Shown here piece after piece: positions 49,695 to 57,204 of a stretch of DNA of 64,000 nucleotides; position 1 is the first letter of the stretch, and each line of letters starts with the position of its first letter. Below the pieces are notes generated by a model, which had not been told where the DNA came from, did no database searches, and saw nothing but the letters and a program-made list of their open reading frames with translations. The translations under genes and the position numbers were made by a program. The stretch is from Brachybacterium sp036311905 (GTDB taxonomy: Bacteria; Actinomycetota; Actinomycetes; Actinomycetales; Dermabacteraceae), in the NCBI RefSeq assembly GCF_036311905.1, contig NZ_JAZDCH010000024.1:13211-77210 (forward strand), read 5' to 3'.

Positions 49695-51410
49695 ATGAAG
49701 ATCACCAGCACCCGCCGTCTGTTCCTGGGCGGCACCGCCGCCGCGGGCACCGCCCTCGCCCTCGCCGCCTGCGGTCAGCAGTCCGCCGAGGAGCAGGCCT
49801 CCCAGGCCGCCGAGGAGAACTCAGGAGCCGCCGAGGAGCAGGCCTCCCTGCCCTCGACCGCGTGGGAGCGCGCCGAGTACGACGCGGTCGCCGACGGCGG
49901 CACCCTGACCCTCGCCGTCTCGCAGCTGCCCAACAACTGGAACTCCAACCAGACCGACGGCAACCTCGCCGACCTCACCAAGATCCGTGACGCGATGGGC
50001 TACGGCCACGCGATCCTGTACTCGGAGTCGGGCGAGAAGACCATGAACCGCGACTACGTCGAGAGCGCGGAGCTGACCAGTGAGGATCCGCAGATCGTCA
50101 CCGTCAAGTTCAACCCCAGCGCGGTCTGGGAGAACGGCGACCCGATCGTCGTCGCCGACCTCATCGCCGAGTGGAAGTCCCTCAACGCCACCAACGAGGA
50201 GTACCTGATCGTCTCCTCCGTGGGCTGGGACCAGATCAAGGAGATCCGTCAGACCGACGACGAGTTCTCCGCGGAGATCGAGTTCTCCTCGCCCTTCGTC
50301 GACTGGATCACCGTCGCCTACCCGACCCTGCCCGCCTCCATCTCGGGCGACGTCGCGGCCTTCAACGAGGGCTACACCTCGCAGGCCACCCCGTCCGCCG
50401 GTCCCTTCAAGGTCGGCTCGATCGACGCCGCGGGCGGCGTCGTCACCCTGGTGCGCAATGAGCTGTGGTGGGGTCGCGCCCCGAAGCTCGAGACCATCAT
50501 CTACAAGGTCACCGACCAGTCGCAGGCCCCGGCCGCCTTCGCCAACGGCGAGCTGGACGCCTACGACATCGCCAACGGCGACGAGCTCGCCCAGGCCAAG
50601 GGTCGCTCGGATGCGGCGATCCAGGTGACCAACGGTCTGACCTGGACCCACCTGACGATCAACACCCAGGGCGGCGACGGCGCCCTCGCGGACGTGAAGG
50701 TGCGCGAGGCGATCGCCCGCGGCATCGACCGCACCGCGATCGGCAACGCCGTCATCGGCCCGCTGGAGGCCCCGATCGTGCTGGTCGACAACTTCGTCTA
50801 CATGCCCGGTCAGGACGGCTACGAGGACTCCTTCGGCGGCCTGGACTTCGACTCCGAGGGTGCTGCGGCGATCCTCGAGGAGGCCGGCTGGGCCCTCAAC
50901 GGCGACGTGCGCGAGAAGGACGGCAAGCAGCTGGCCTTCAACATCATCGTCCCCGCGGACACCAAGTCCAACGAGGACCGCGCCGCCCAGGTGGTCTCCA
51001 ACCTCAACGCGATCGGCTTCAAGGTCGCCGTCGAGACCGTCCCCTCGGACGCGTACTTCGACGAGTACGTGACCCCGAAGAACTTCGACGCGGTGACCTT
51101 CTCGTGGGTCGGCAGCCAGTTCCCCGAGTCCTCCTCGGTGAACCTGGTGTACCCGCTCGACTCCGGCCAGAACTTCACCAACTTCGCCGATGACCGCCTC
51201 GGCGAGCTGGACGGCCAGATCAAGGGTGCGTTCGAGGATGCCGAGCGCAAGAAGGTCGCCAACGAGATCTCGACCGTCATCGCCGAGTCCTTCGCGATCA
51301 TCCCGTTCTACGCGACCCCGAACATCGTGGGCGTGAAGACCGGCATCGTGAACTACGGCGCCTCGCAGTTCGAGAACGTCGACTGGACCCAGGTGGGCAT
51401 GAAGGCCTGA
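49695..51410 (+). CDS. Peptide-type ABC substrate-binding lipoprotein, Tat-like signal
   Basis: 571 aa. Signal TRRLFLGGTAAAGTALALAAC has twin arginines at 7-8, a hydrophobic core and the lipobox LAAC with Cys26, suggesting export by Tat followed by lipidation. A Glu/Ala-rich linker (QQSAEEQASQAAEENSGAAE) precedes a family 5 binding domain: TLTLAVSQLPNNWN, PSAVWENGDPIVVADL, VRNELWWGRAPKLETIIY, GELDAYDIA and KVREAIARGIDRTAIG. Binds a peptide, nickel chelate or similar ligand outside the membrane. Last gene of the operon, closed by a strong terminator. Confidence 0.95.
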   Translation: MKITSTRRLFLGGTAAAGTALALAACGQQSAEEQASQAAEENSGAAEEQASLPSTAWERAEYDAVADGGTLTLAVSQLPNNWNSNQTDGNLADLTKIRDAMGYGHAILYSESGEKTMNRDYVESAELTSEDPQIVTVKFNPSAVWENGDPIVVADLIAEWKSLNATNEEYLIVSSVGWDQIKEIRQTDDEFSAEIEFSSPFVDWITVAYPTLPASISGDVAAFNEGYTSQATPSAGPFKVGSIDAAGGVVTLVRNELWWGRAPKLETIIYKVTDQSQAPAAFANGELDAYDIANGDELAQAKGRSDAAIQVTNGLTWTHLTINTQGGDGALADVKVREAIARGIDRTAIGNAVIGPLEAPIVLVDNFVYMPGQDGYEDSFGGLDFDSEGAAAILEEAGWALNGDVREKDGKQLAFNIIVPADTKSNEDRAAQVVSNLNAIGFKVAVETVPSDAYFDEYVTPKNFDAVTFSWVGSQFPESSSVNLVYPLDSGQNFTNFADDRLGELDGQIKGAFEDAERKKVANEISTVIAESFAIIPFYATPNIVGVKTGIVNYGASQFENVDWTQVGMKA

Positions 51411-51442
51411 TCCCCCGGGATACCGCGCCTGCATTCCCGCAG

Positions 51443-51482
51443 CGGACGGGCCCGATCGCCGAGAGGCGGTCGGGCCCGTCCG
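51443..51482 (+). terminator. Terminator of the ABC importer operon
   Basis: 18-base stem (CGGACGGGCCCGATCGCC with 51465-51482, one G-T wobble) and a GAGA tetraloop, 33 bases after the stop. Confidence 0.9.
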
Positions 51483-51556
51483 GCGTCCGGGGCGCCTCTG
51501 CGTCGCGCGAGGGTGAGGACCTCGGGCCCTCGAGGATCTCCAAGTCTTCGGGGCCC

Positions 51557-52162
51557 TCAGAGGTCGAGGCGCAGCACGACGAGGGCGACGAGAACCCCGA
51601 ACACGGCGATCTCGCGCACGTTCAGGCGCGAGGTCCCCACCACGCCCGGGTCCTCCTCGTGGTGCTCGGCCCAGCTCTCCCAGCGGTCGCGGACCACGGC
51701 GGAGCGGCTGCGCTCCTGGTCACGGCGCAGCCGCTCCCCACGGGAGAGCCGCCGCCGACGCTCGGTCCCGCCCGCACCGGGTTCGTCGCGTCCGGCCCGC
51801 GCGAGCGGGTTGTCGCGGCCGATGCCGGGGGCGTTCCAGGCGGAGATCGTGCGCGGTGACCCGTCGGCCGCGCGGGTGTCCAGGCGGAGCATCGCCCCGA
51901 GGCGCACGGCGGTGATCGCCGCGAAAGGCAGGCGGTGGGTGTGCAGGATGTTGCGCACCTCGACCTCCTCCTCGTGGAGCACGACCCGCGGTGCCCATAG
52001 CAGCAGCCAGATCAGCCCGGCGATCAGTGCGAGACCCGGTACGACGCCGAGCCCCCGCACCCCGGCGGAGAGCAGCGCCTCGGCGGCGAGCAGGCCGAGC
52101 ACGACCCAGACCACGATCGCGAGGACGGTCGCGCCGTGGGGGCGCAGGTGCAACGGGGACAT
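51557..52162 (-). CDS. Membrane protein with PH-like core, unknown
   Basis: 201 aa. Two helices (about 14-36 and 44-62) precede a PH-type strand pattern VVLHEEEVEVRNILHTHRLPFAAI. A long Arg/Glu/Gly-rich linker (about 120-175, RDEPGAGGTERRRRLSRGER) and a last hydrophobic segment (about 182-198) follow. Similar in outline to the two membrane PH proteins at 32-34.5 kb, but not obviously paralogous. ATG at 52162 has TACCCT seven bases upstream (leaderless). Monocistronic. Confidence 0.65.
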   Translation of the reverse strand: MSPLHLRPHGATVLAIVVWVVLGLLAAEALLSAGVRGLGVVPGLALIAGLIWLLLWAPRVVLHEEEVEVRNILHTHRLPFAAITAVRLGAMLRLDTRAADGSPRTISAWNAPGIGRDNPLARAGRDEPGAGGTERRRRLSRGERLRRDQERSRSAVVRDRWESWAEHHEEDPGVVGTSRLNVREIAVFGVLVALVVLRLDL

Positions 52163-52169
52163 GCGGCCC

Positions 52170-52175
52170 AGGGTA
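52170..52175 (-). promoter_or_regulatory. Leaderless -10 of the 51557-52162 gene
   Basis: TACCCT on the minus strand ends seven bases before the ATG at 52162. Confidence 0.45.
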
Positions 52176-52236
52176 TCGGCGGAGCGGCATCGCCCCTCAC
52201 AGCGGGCGCGGTCCCTCACAGCGAGAGATCGGGTCC

Positions 52237-53508
52237 TCACAGGGGGAGGACGAGCGCTCCGGGGCCGCCGTCGCGGAGCACGAGCGCGTCGGCCCGGCCG
52301 TAGGGGGCGAGGCGGCTGCCGGGGAGGACGTCGACACTCTCCCGGCCCTCGACGTCCCGGCGCAGCAGACCCGGCAGGGCGCGGAGCACCCCGTCGGCCC
52401 GGCCCACTCCGTCGGCCCGGCCTCCCCCGTCACGCCCGTCTCCCCCGTCGGCGCGGTCTCCCCGATCTCCCCCGTCGGCGCCGAGCGGGAGCCGCCGCGG
52501 TGCCGGGTCGACGCCGGGCAGGAGCGGCCGCACGAACAGGTGATGGCCGACGAAGGCACCGACGGGTGTGCCCGGCAGGTGCACGACGGGGGTGCCGCCC
52601 GGGAGTCGGCCCCAGCCCTGCGGCCCGCCCGGTCGCAGCGCGAGATGGGCGAAGCGGCTGGTGCCAGCGCCGAGCTCGCCGAGCAGCTGCTTGACCACGT
52701 CGTACGCGCCGCTGCCGATCCCGCCGGTGGTGAGAACGAGGTCCGCCTCCGCGGCGGCCCGCTCGAGCACCGCGCGCAGAGCGGCGGGGTCATCGCCGCT
52801 GTGCCTCCAGGAGGCGTCGGCCCCGTCGGCGGCGAGCGCGGCGACCAGCATCTCGCCGTTGGACTCGCGGACGGCACCCGCCGCCGTCACCTCCTGCGCC
52901 CCGGTGAGCTCGTCACCGGTCACCACCACGACCACGCGCGGCGGTGCGAGCACCGGGAGGGTCCCGATCCCCAGGGCGCGGCCGAGCCCGATCAGTCCGG
53001 GCCCCACCCGTCGTCCGCGCTCCGCGAGCACAGTACCGAGGGCCACCTCCTCACCGCGGCGGCGGACGTGCCGCCCGACCCGCGGCGCGCCGGCCAGCCG
53101 GATCCGCACCCGCTCCGGGGCGGGGCCGAAGGGATCGGCATCGGTGTCCTCGACCGGGATCACCAGGTCGGCGCCTTCCGGCACGGGAGCGCCGGTCATG
53201 ATCCGCGCCGTCGCCCCCGGAGGCAGGGCGCCGACGTGCCCCGGCCGCGCCGGCAGCTCGGCGAGCACCGGCAGCACCATGTCGATCTCGCCCGTCGGCG
53301 TGCCCGCGCCGAGGTCCGCTCGCCGTACCGCGAAGCCGTCCATCGCCGAGAGCGGCTCCGCGGGGAGATCCTCGGGGCTCGTCACGTCGGCGGCGAGCAC
53401 CCGCCCGAGCGCCTCCGTGAGGGGCACTTCCTCTTGGCGGGAGGGCAGGGCGAGCTCGCGGATCAGCAGGGCCCGCCACTGCCAGGGATCGGTGCGCTCG
53501 CCGGCCAT
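52237..53508 (-). CDS. Molybdopterin molybdenumtransferase (second copy)
   Basis: 423 aa, a diverged MoeA paralogue of the copy at 41264. EPLSAMDGFAVRRADL, TGAPVPEGADLVIPVEDTD, VVVVTGDELTG, DLVLTTGGIGSGAYDVVKQ and LPGTPVGAFVGHHLFVRP keep every MoeA landmark. It differs by a Gly/Asp/Arg-rich stretch (about 345-372, GDRGDRADGGDGRDGGGRAD) coded by imperfect GC-rich repeats. The ATG at 53508 has GAGGAG nine bases upstream. Separated from other molybdenum genes by the ABC importer; it may serve a different ligase role or a second cofactor form. Confidence 0.9.
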   Translation of the reverse strand: MAGERTDPWQWRALLIRELALPSRQEEVPLTEALGRVLAADVTSPEDLPAEPLSAMDGFAVRRADLGAGTPTGEIDMVLPVLAELPARPGHVGALPPGATARIMTGAPVPEGADLVIPVEDTDADPFGPAPERVRIRLAGAPRVGRHVRRRGEEVALGTVLAERGRRVGPGLIGLGRALGIGTLPVLAPPRVVVVVTGDELTGAQEVTAAGAVRESNGEMLVAALAADGADASWRHSGDDPAALRAVLERAAAEADLVLTTGGIGSGAYDVVKQLLGELGAGTSRFAHLALRPGGPQGWGRLPGGTPVVHLPGTPVGAFVGHHLFVRPLLPGVDPAPRRLPLGADGGDRGDRADGGDGRDGGGRADGVGRADGVLRALPGLLRRDVEGRESVDVLPGSRLAPYGRADALVLRDGGPGALVLPL

Positions 53509-53658
53509 AGATCGCTGCTCCTCGGGGTTCTCGTCGGGGTGCTGGTGCAGGTCCTCCGCATCCTGCCACCTCGCCCGCCCTCGTCGGCACCCGCCCCGCC
53601 CCCGCCACCTCCCAGGCACCTCCCCCGCCCCTCTCCCCCGACGCCCGGATACCGGGTG

Positions 53659-53664
53659 CATGAT
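53659..53664 (+). promoter_or_regulatory. Possible leaderless -10 of the oxidoreductase gene
   Basis: CATGAT ends six bases before the ATG at 53671; the first base departs from TANNNT. Confidence 0.35.
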
Positions 53665-53670
53665 GGGGTT

Positions 53671-54657
53671 ATGCGCGAGATCCGTTTCGACCGCTTCGGC
53701 GGCCCCGAGGTCCTGACCCTCCACACCGACGCCCCGGTGCCCGAACCGGCCCCGGGCGAGGTGCTGGTGCAGGTCTCCCATGTGGGCCTGAACCCGCTGG
53801 ACTACAAGATCCGCGACGGCTCCTCCGGCCGGGCGAAGGACCTCGCCCTCCCCGCGGGGACCGGCCGCGAGATGGCCGGGGTGGTGATCGGCGCGGGGTC
53901 CGACCTCGACGAGGCCGAGCTCGGATCGCGCGGGTTGACCGTCGGCACGCGCGTGTTCGGGATGCGCGGCCCGTCGGACTCCCGCGGCACCGCCGCCGAG
54001 GTCGTCGCCCTCGACGCCGACGACCTCGCCCCGGTCCCCGGCGAGATCCCCGACGAGGACCTGCCGCGCTGGGCGGGGCTCGCCCTCGTCGGCCTCACGG
54101 CGATCGCGACCGTGCAGGACGCCGCGGAGCTGCGCGAGGGGCAGACCGTGCTGGTCCACGGCGGCTCGGGCGGCGTGGGGCAGCTGCTGATCCCACTCGC
54201 CCGCGAGGCGGGGGCGGCGCACGTGTGGGCGACCGGGCGGGCCGCGAACGCCGAGCGGATCCGCGAGCTGGGCGCCGAGCCGATCCCGTACGACACCGGC
54301 GACTGGGCGCGGGAGATCGAGCGCCTCACCGACGGCCGCGGCGTCGACCTCGTGCTCGACACCCACTACCACCAGACCTTCCTGCCGAGCCTCGACGTCA
54401 TCGCCGACGGCGGCCGGATCGTCGCCCTGCCGTCGCTCGCCGACCTCTCCCCGGCGCGCGAGCGCGGCATCGACGCGAGGATCCCGGGGATCGTCGCGAG
54501 CCGCGAGCGGCTCGACCACCTCGTGCAGGGCGTCCGCTCGGGGCGCCTGCCGCTCGAGGTCTCCAAGGTGCTGCCGCTCGGCGAGATCGCGGAGGCGCAC
54601 CGCCTGCTCGAGGAAGGCCACACCCGGGGCAAGCTCGTGCTCGACGCCCGCGCCTGA
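53671..54657 (+). CDS. Quinone-oxidoreductase-like NADPH-dependent MDR protein
   Basis: 328 aa medium-chain dehydrogenase without the zinc-ligand cysteines, hence the quinone oxidoreductase/enoyl reductase branch. GLNPLDYKIRDG is the QOR substrate-domain motif, GTGREMAGVVIGAG follows, and the Rossmann motif VLVHGGSGGVGQLLIPLA (about 162-179) binds NADPH. The conserved EVSKVLPLGEIAEAHRLLEEGHTRGKLVL end is diagnostic. A role in reducing a quinone or enone is family-level only. Divergent from the second moeA. Confidence 0.9.
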   Translation: MREIRFDRFGGPEVLTLHTDAPVPEPAPGEVLVQVSHVGLNPLDYKIRDGSSGRAKDLALPAGTGREMAGVVIGAGSDLDEAELGSRGLTVGTRVFGMRGPSDSRGTAAEVVALDADDLAPVPGEIPDEDLPRWAGLALVGLTAIATVQDAAELREGQTVLVHGGSGGVGQLLIPLAREAGAAHVWATGRAANAERIRELGAEPIPYDTGDWAREIERLTDGRGVDLVLDTHYHQTFLPSLDVIADGGRIVALPSLADLSPARERGIDARIPGIVASRERLDHLVQGVRSGRLPLEVSKVLPLGEIAEAHRLLEEGHTRGKLVLDARA

Positions 54658-54730
54658 GCTCTCCCCGACGACGTGCCCGCGCCACGTGTTCGCACGTCGG
54701 TCCGGGCTCCTGGCACCGGTGCCCAGCGGG

Positions 54731-54736
54731 TAGCCT
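54731..54736 (+). promoter_or_regulatory. Leaderless -10 of the methyltransferase operon
   Basis: TAGCCT ends seven bases before the ATG at 54744; no ribosome binding site lies between. Confidence 0.5.
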
Positions 54737-54743
54737 GGCACGC

Positions 54744-55997
54744 ATGGCTCCGCCCTCCGATGACGCCGACGCGGCGCTGCGCACCCTCGAACCCGTGCTG
54801 CAGCGGGACGGCTGGGCCCTGCTGAACGCCCTCCCCCCGTACGTCGAGCAGGACGCCCTGCGCCAGGGAGCGCGGCTGCGGGAGGCGGGGCACTCCCCCG
54901 AGCTGGTCGCTGCCGTGATGACCCAGGCGCGGCTGCGGGCGAAGGGCGCCGAGAAGTTCGGCGAGTTCGCGGCGTCGATGCTGTTCACCCCGCACGGGCT
55001 CGAGCAGGCCACGCGTCTGCCGATCGCCGCGCTGCACGCCGAGCGCTTCCAGCGGGCGGGCGTCGGCTCCGTCGCCGACCTCGGCTGCGGGATCGGCGGG
55101 GACTCGATGGCCCTCGCCGGCCTGGGCCTCGACGTCATCGCCGTGGACCGCGACCCGGTCTCCGTGGCGGTCGCGACCGTGAACCTGCGCCCCTTCCCCA
55201 CTGCCCAGGTGCGGCTCGGCACCGCGGAGGGCCACGACCCGCACGACACCGAGGGGATCTGGCTTGACCCGGCGCGTCGGGCCCCCGCGCGCGGCGGCAC
55301 CCGTCGGCTCCACGACCCCGAGGAGTACGAGCCGCCGCTGTCGACCGTGCTCGAGCTCGCGCGCCGGCTCGGACGCGACGGCGAGCTCGGTCCGCTCGGG
55401 GCCAAGCTCGGTCCGGCCGTGGACAGAGAGGCGCTGCCCGCCGAGGTCGAGGCGCAGTGGCTGTCCTTCCACGGCCAGGTGCTCGAAGCGGCGCTCTGGT
55501 GCGGCCCGCTCGCCCGGGAGGGCGTCCACTCCTCGGCGCTGCTGATCGACCGCGACGGAGCCCACCGCCTGGACCGCGGGACCGACGCCCCCGCCGACCC
55601 GCAGCCCGGACCGCTCGGCGACCACCTCTACGAGCCCGACGGCGCCGTGATCCGCGCCGGGCTGATCGGCACGCTCGCCGCCCGGCTCGAGGCCCGCACC
55701 CTCGATCCGACGATCGCGTACCTCAGCGGCGATCGTCGCGTCAGCACCCCCTTCGCGCGCGGCTATGCGGTGCGGGACGTGATGCCCTTCGGGATGAAGC
55801 GCCTCGCCGCCTACCTGCGCGAGCATCGCCTGGGCGTGCTCGAGATCAAGAAGCGCGGCACCGCCGTGGAACCCGAGGAGCTGCGGCGCCGCCTGCGTCC
55901 GCGGAAGTACGGCGATGAGTCCGCGACGCTGATCCTCACCCGCATCGCCGGCGAGCAGTCCGTCATCGTCGCCTCACCGCACGGCGCCATCGCATGA
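54744..55997 (+). CDS. Class I SAM methyltransferase, THUMP-like
   Basis: 417 aa. The SAM-binding motif VADLGCGIGGDSMALAGLGLDVIAVD (from about residue 112) and IWLDPARR (NPPY-position motif) are seen. GMLFTPHG-type sequence before it (FAASMLFTPHGLEQAT) and the C-terminal GVLEIKKRGTAVEPEELRRRLRP fit the actinobacterial THUMP-like methyltransferase family. Target, probably an RNA, is unknown. ATG at 54744 is leaderless; its stop overlaps the next gene (ATGA), so it opens the DUF4129-MoxR-DUF58 operon. Confidence 0.88.
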   Translation: MAPPSDDADAALRTLEPVLQRDGWALLNALPPYVEQDALRQGARLREAGHSPELVAAVMTQARLRAKGAEKFGEFAASMLFTPHGLEQATRLPIAALHAERFQRAGVGSVADLGCGIGGDSMALAGLGLDVIAVDRDPVSVAVATVNLRPFPTAQVRLGTAEGHDPHDTEGIWLDPARRAPARGGTRRLHDPEEYEPPLSTVLELARRLGRDGELGPLGAKLGPAVDREALPAEVEAQWLSFHGQVLEAALWCGPLAREGVHSSALLIDRDGAHRLDRGTDAPADPQPGPLGDHLYEPDGAVIRAGLIGTLAARLEARTLDPTIAYLSGDRRVSTPFARGYAVRDVMPFGMKRLAAYLREHRLGVLEIKKRGTAVEPEELRRRLRPRKYGDESATLILTRIAGEQSVIVASPHGAIA

Positions 55998-56713
55998 CCG
56001 CCGCCCCCGACGCGGACCTCGCCCGTCGCCGCCGCCTCGCGGTCTGGCTGCTGGCCGTGCTGGTCCTGGTCGGGACGGGGATCGTGATGCTCGGCGCCTC
56101 CGCCGATCGTGGTCCGGCGCCGGTCGTGCACGAGCAGGGCACGCGGTCCGCCGGGCCGATGGCGACGCCCGAGATCTCCTTCTCCGAGCCCGACTTCGGG
56201 GAGCAGGAGCAGCCCACCGCCAACCCGGTCGCCCAGCGGGTCGCGGGATCGATCATGACGGTGCTGCTCGTGCTCCTGGGACTCGTCGCCGCGGCCGCGG
56301 TCGTGATCCTGCTGTGGCGCCTTCGGTCCCTCGCCCGGCCGGGCCCCCTCGAGGCCGAGGAGGCCGGCGAGGAGGAACTCACCGTCGAGCAGGCCCGCGC
56401 CGCCCTCGACGACGCCCGCGAGCTGCTCGGCATCCAGGTCGACGCCCAGGACGCGGTGATCGCCGCCTGGCTCGCCGTCGAGCGGGCGATCGCCGCAGCG
56501 GGCGTGCGCCGCGACCCGGCGCAGACCACGCTCGAGTTCGTCGTCGCGGTACTGGGGACGCTCGACCTCGACCAGGGCGCGCTGGACCGCCTCGCGCACC
56601 TGTACCGGCGGGCGCTGTTCGACCCCGAGCCGCTCGCGGAGACCGACCGCGGCGAGGCTGCAACGCTCCTGGACACCCTGCTCGAGGGCCTGGACGAGGG
56701 GGCGGCGCGATGA
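55994..56713 (+). CDS. DUF4129-like membrane protein
   Basis: 239 aa. Helix 1 about 14-35, a linker, helix 2 about 85-107, then a soluble domain with LTVEQARAALDDARELLGI, VIAAWLAVERAIAAAGVRR and DRLAHLYRRALFDPE, which fits DUF4129, usually found with MoxR/DUF58 and a transglutaminase. Here it is a stand-alone protein, and no transglutaminase is in the cluster. ATGA overlaps on both sides (55994 and 56710). Envelope-associated by topology; role unknown. Confidence 0.8.
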   Translation: MTAAPDADLARRRRLAVWLLAVLVLVGTGIVMLGASADRGPAPVVHEQGTRSAGPMATPEISFSEPDFGEQEQPTANPVAQRVAGSIMTVLLVLLGLVAAAAVVILLWRLRSLARPGPLEAEEAGEEELTVEQARAALDDARELLGIQVDAQDAVIAAWLAVERAIAAAGVRRDPAQTTLEFVVAVLGTLDLDQGALDRLAHLYRRALFDPEPLAETDRGEAATLLDTLLEGLDEGAAR

Positions 56714-57204
56714 AGGGTCTGCTGCTCCGGCTCGGGGGCTGCGTCGCCGGTGCCCTGGTGCTCGTGGGGCTGTTCCGGCTCTGGGGCCTCGAGCTCGCCC
56801 TGCCGCTCCCCGTGGCGCTGGCCCTCGCGATCGGCGGCGGCTGGTGGCTGCTGAGTCGCGGGATCGAGAGTCCGGAGTCGCTCGACGCCCCGGATCTCGA
56901 CCTCGACGCGGACTACGCCCTCCCCCACGCCCAGGACATGCGGGTGCGCCGCCTCGAGGACCTCGTGCACGGCGCCCAGCCGTCCCGCCGCATGACCGCC
57001 CGGGGCCTCGGCCGGGTGCTCGGCCAGATCGCCGAGGAGCAGGACCGCGACCCGTCGGCCCCGCCGCTCGGCGCACAGCTCGCGCAGCTGCTCGACGAGG
57101 CGCGCCATCCCGATGCCGAGGCCCATCCGATCCGGGCGATCGACCGCCGTGACCTGCACCGCTACATCCGAGAACTCGCCGCGCGCGAGGAGAGGGACCG
57201 ATGA
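56710..57204 (+). CDS. Membrane-anchored hypothetical of the MoxR operon
   Basis: 164 aa. Two helices (about 8-26 and 32-50) followed by a soluble acidic/helical C terminus (DAPDLDLDADYALPHAQDMR, RRLEDLVHGAQ, GLGRVLGQIAEEQDRDP). Start and stop are both four-base coupled to neighbours. Position suggests a partner of the MoxR ATPase or DUF58 protein, a common arrangement in actinobacterial clusters of this kind. I do not recognise a family. Confidence 0.75.
   Translation: MKGLLLRLGGCVAGALVLVGLFRLWGLELALPLPVALALAIGGGWWLLSRGIESPESLDAPDLDLDADYALPHAQDMRVRRLEDLVHGAQPSRRMTARGLGRVLGQIAEEQDRDPSAPPLGAQLAQLLDEARHPDAEAHPIRAIDRRDLHRYIRELAAREERDR

Noticed and set aside
52195..52242. Three CCTCACAG repeats at the end of the second moeA
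   Set aside because: Spacing is irregular (19 and 21 bases) and the units are short; consistent with a local slip, not an operator.
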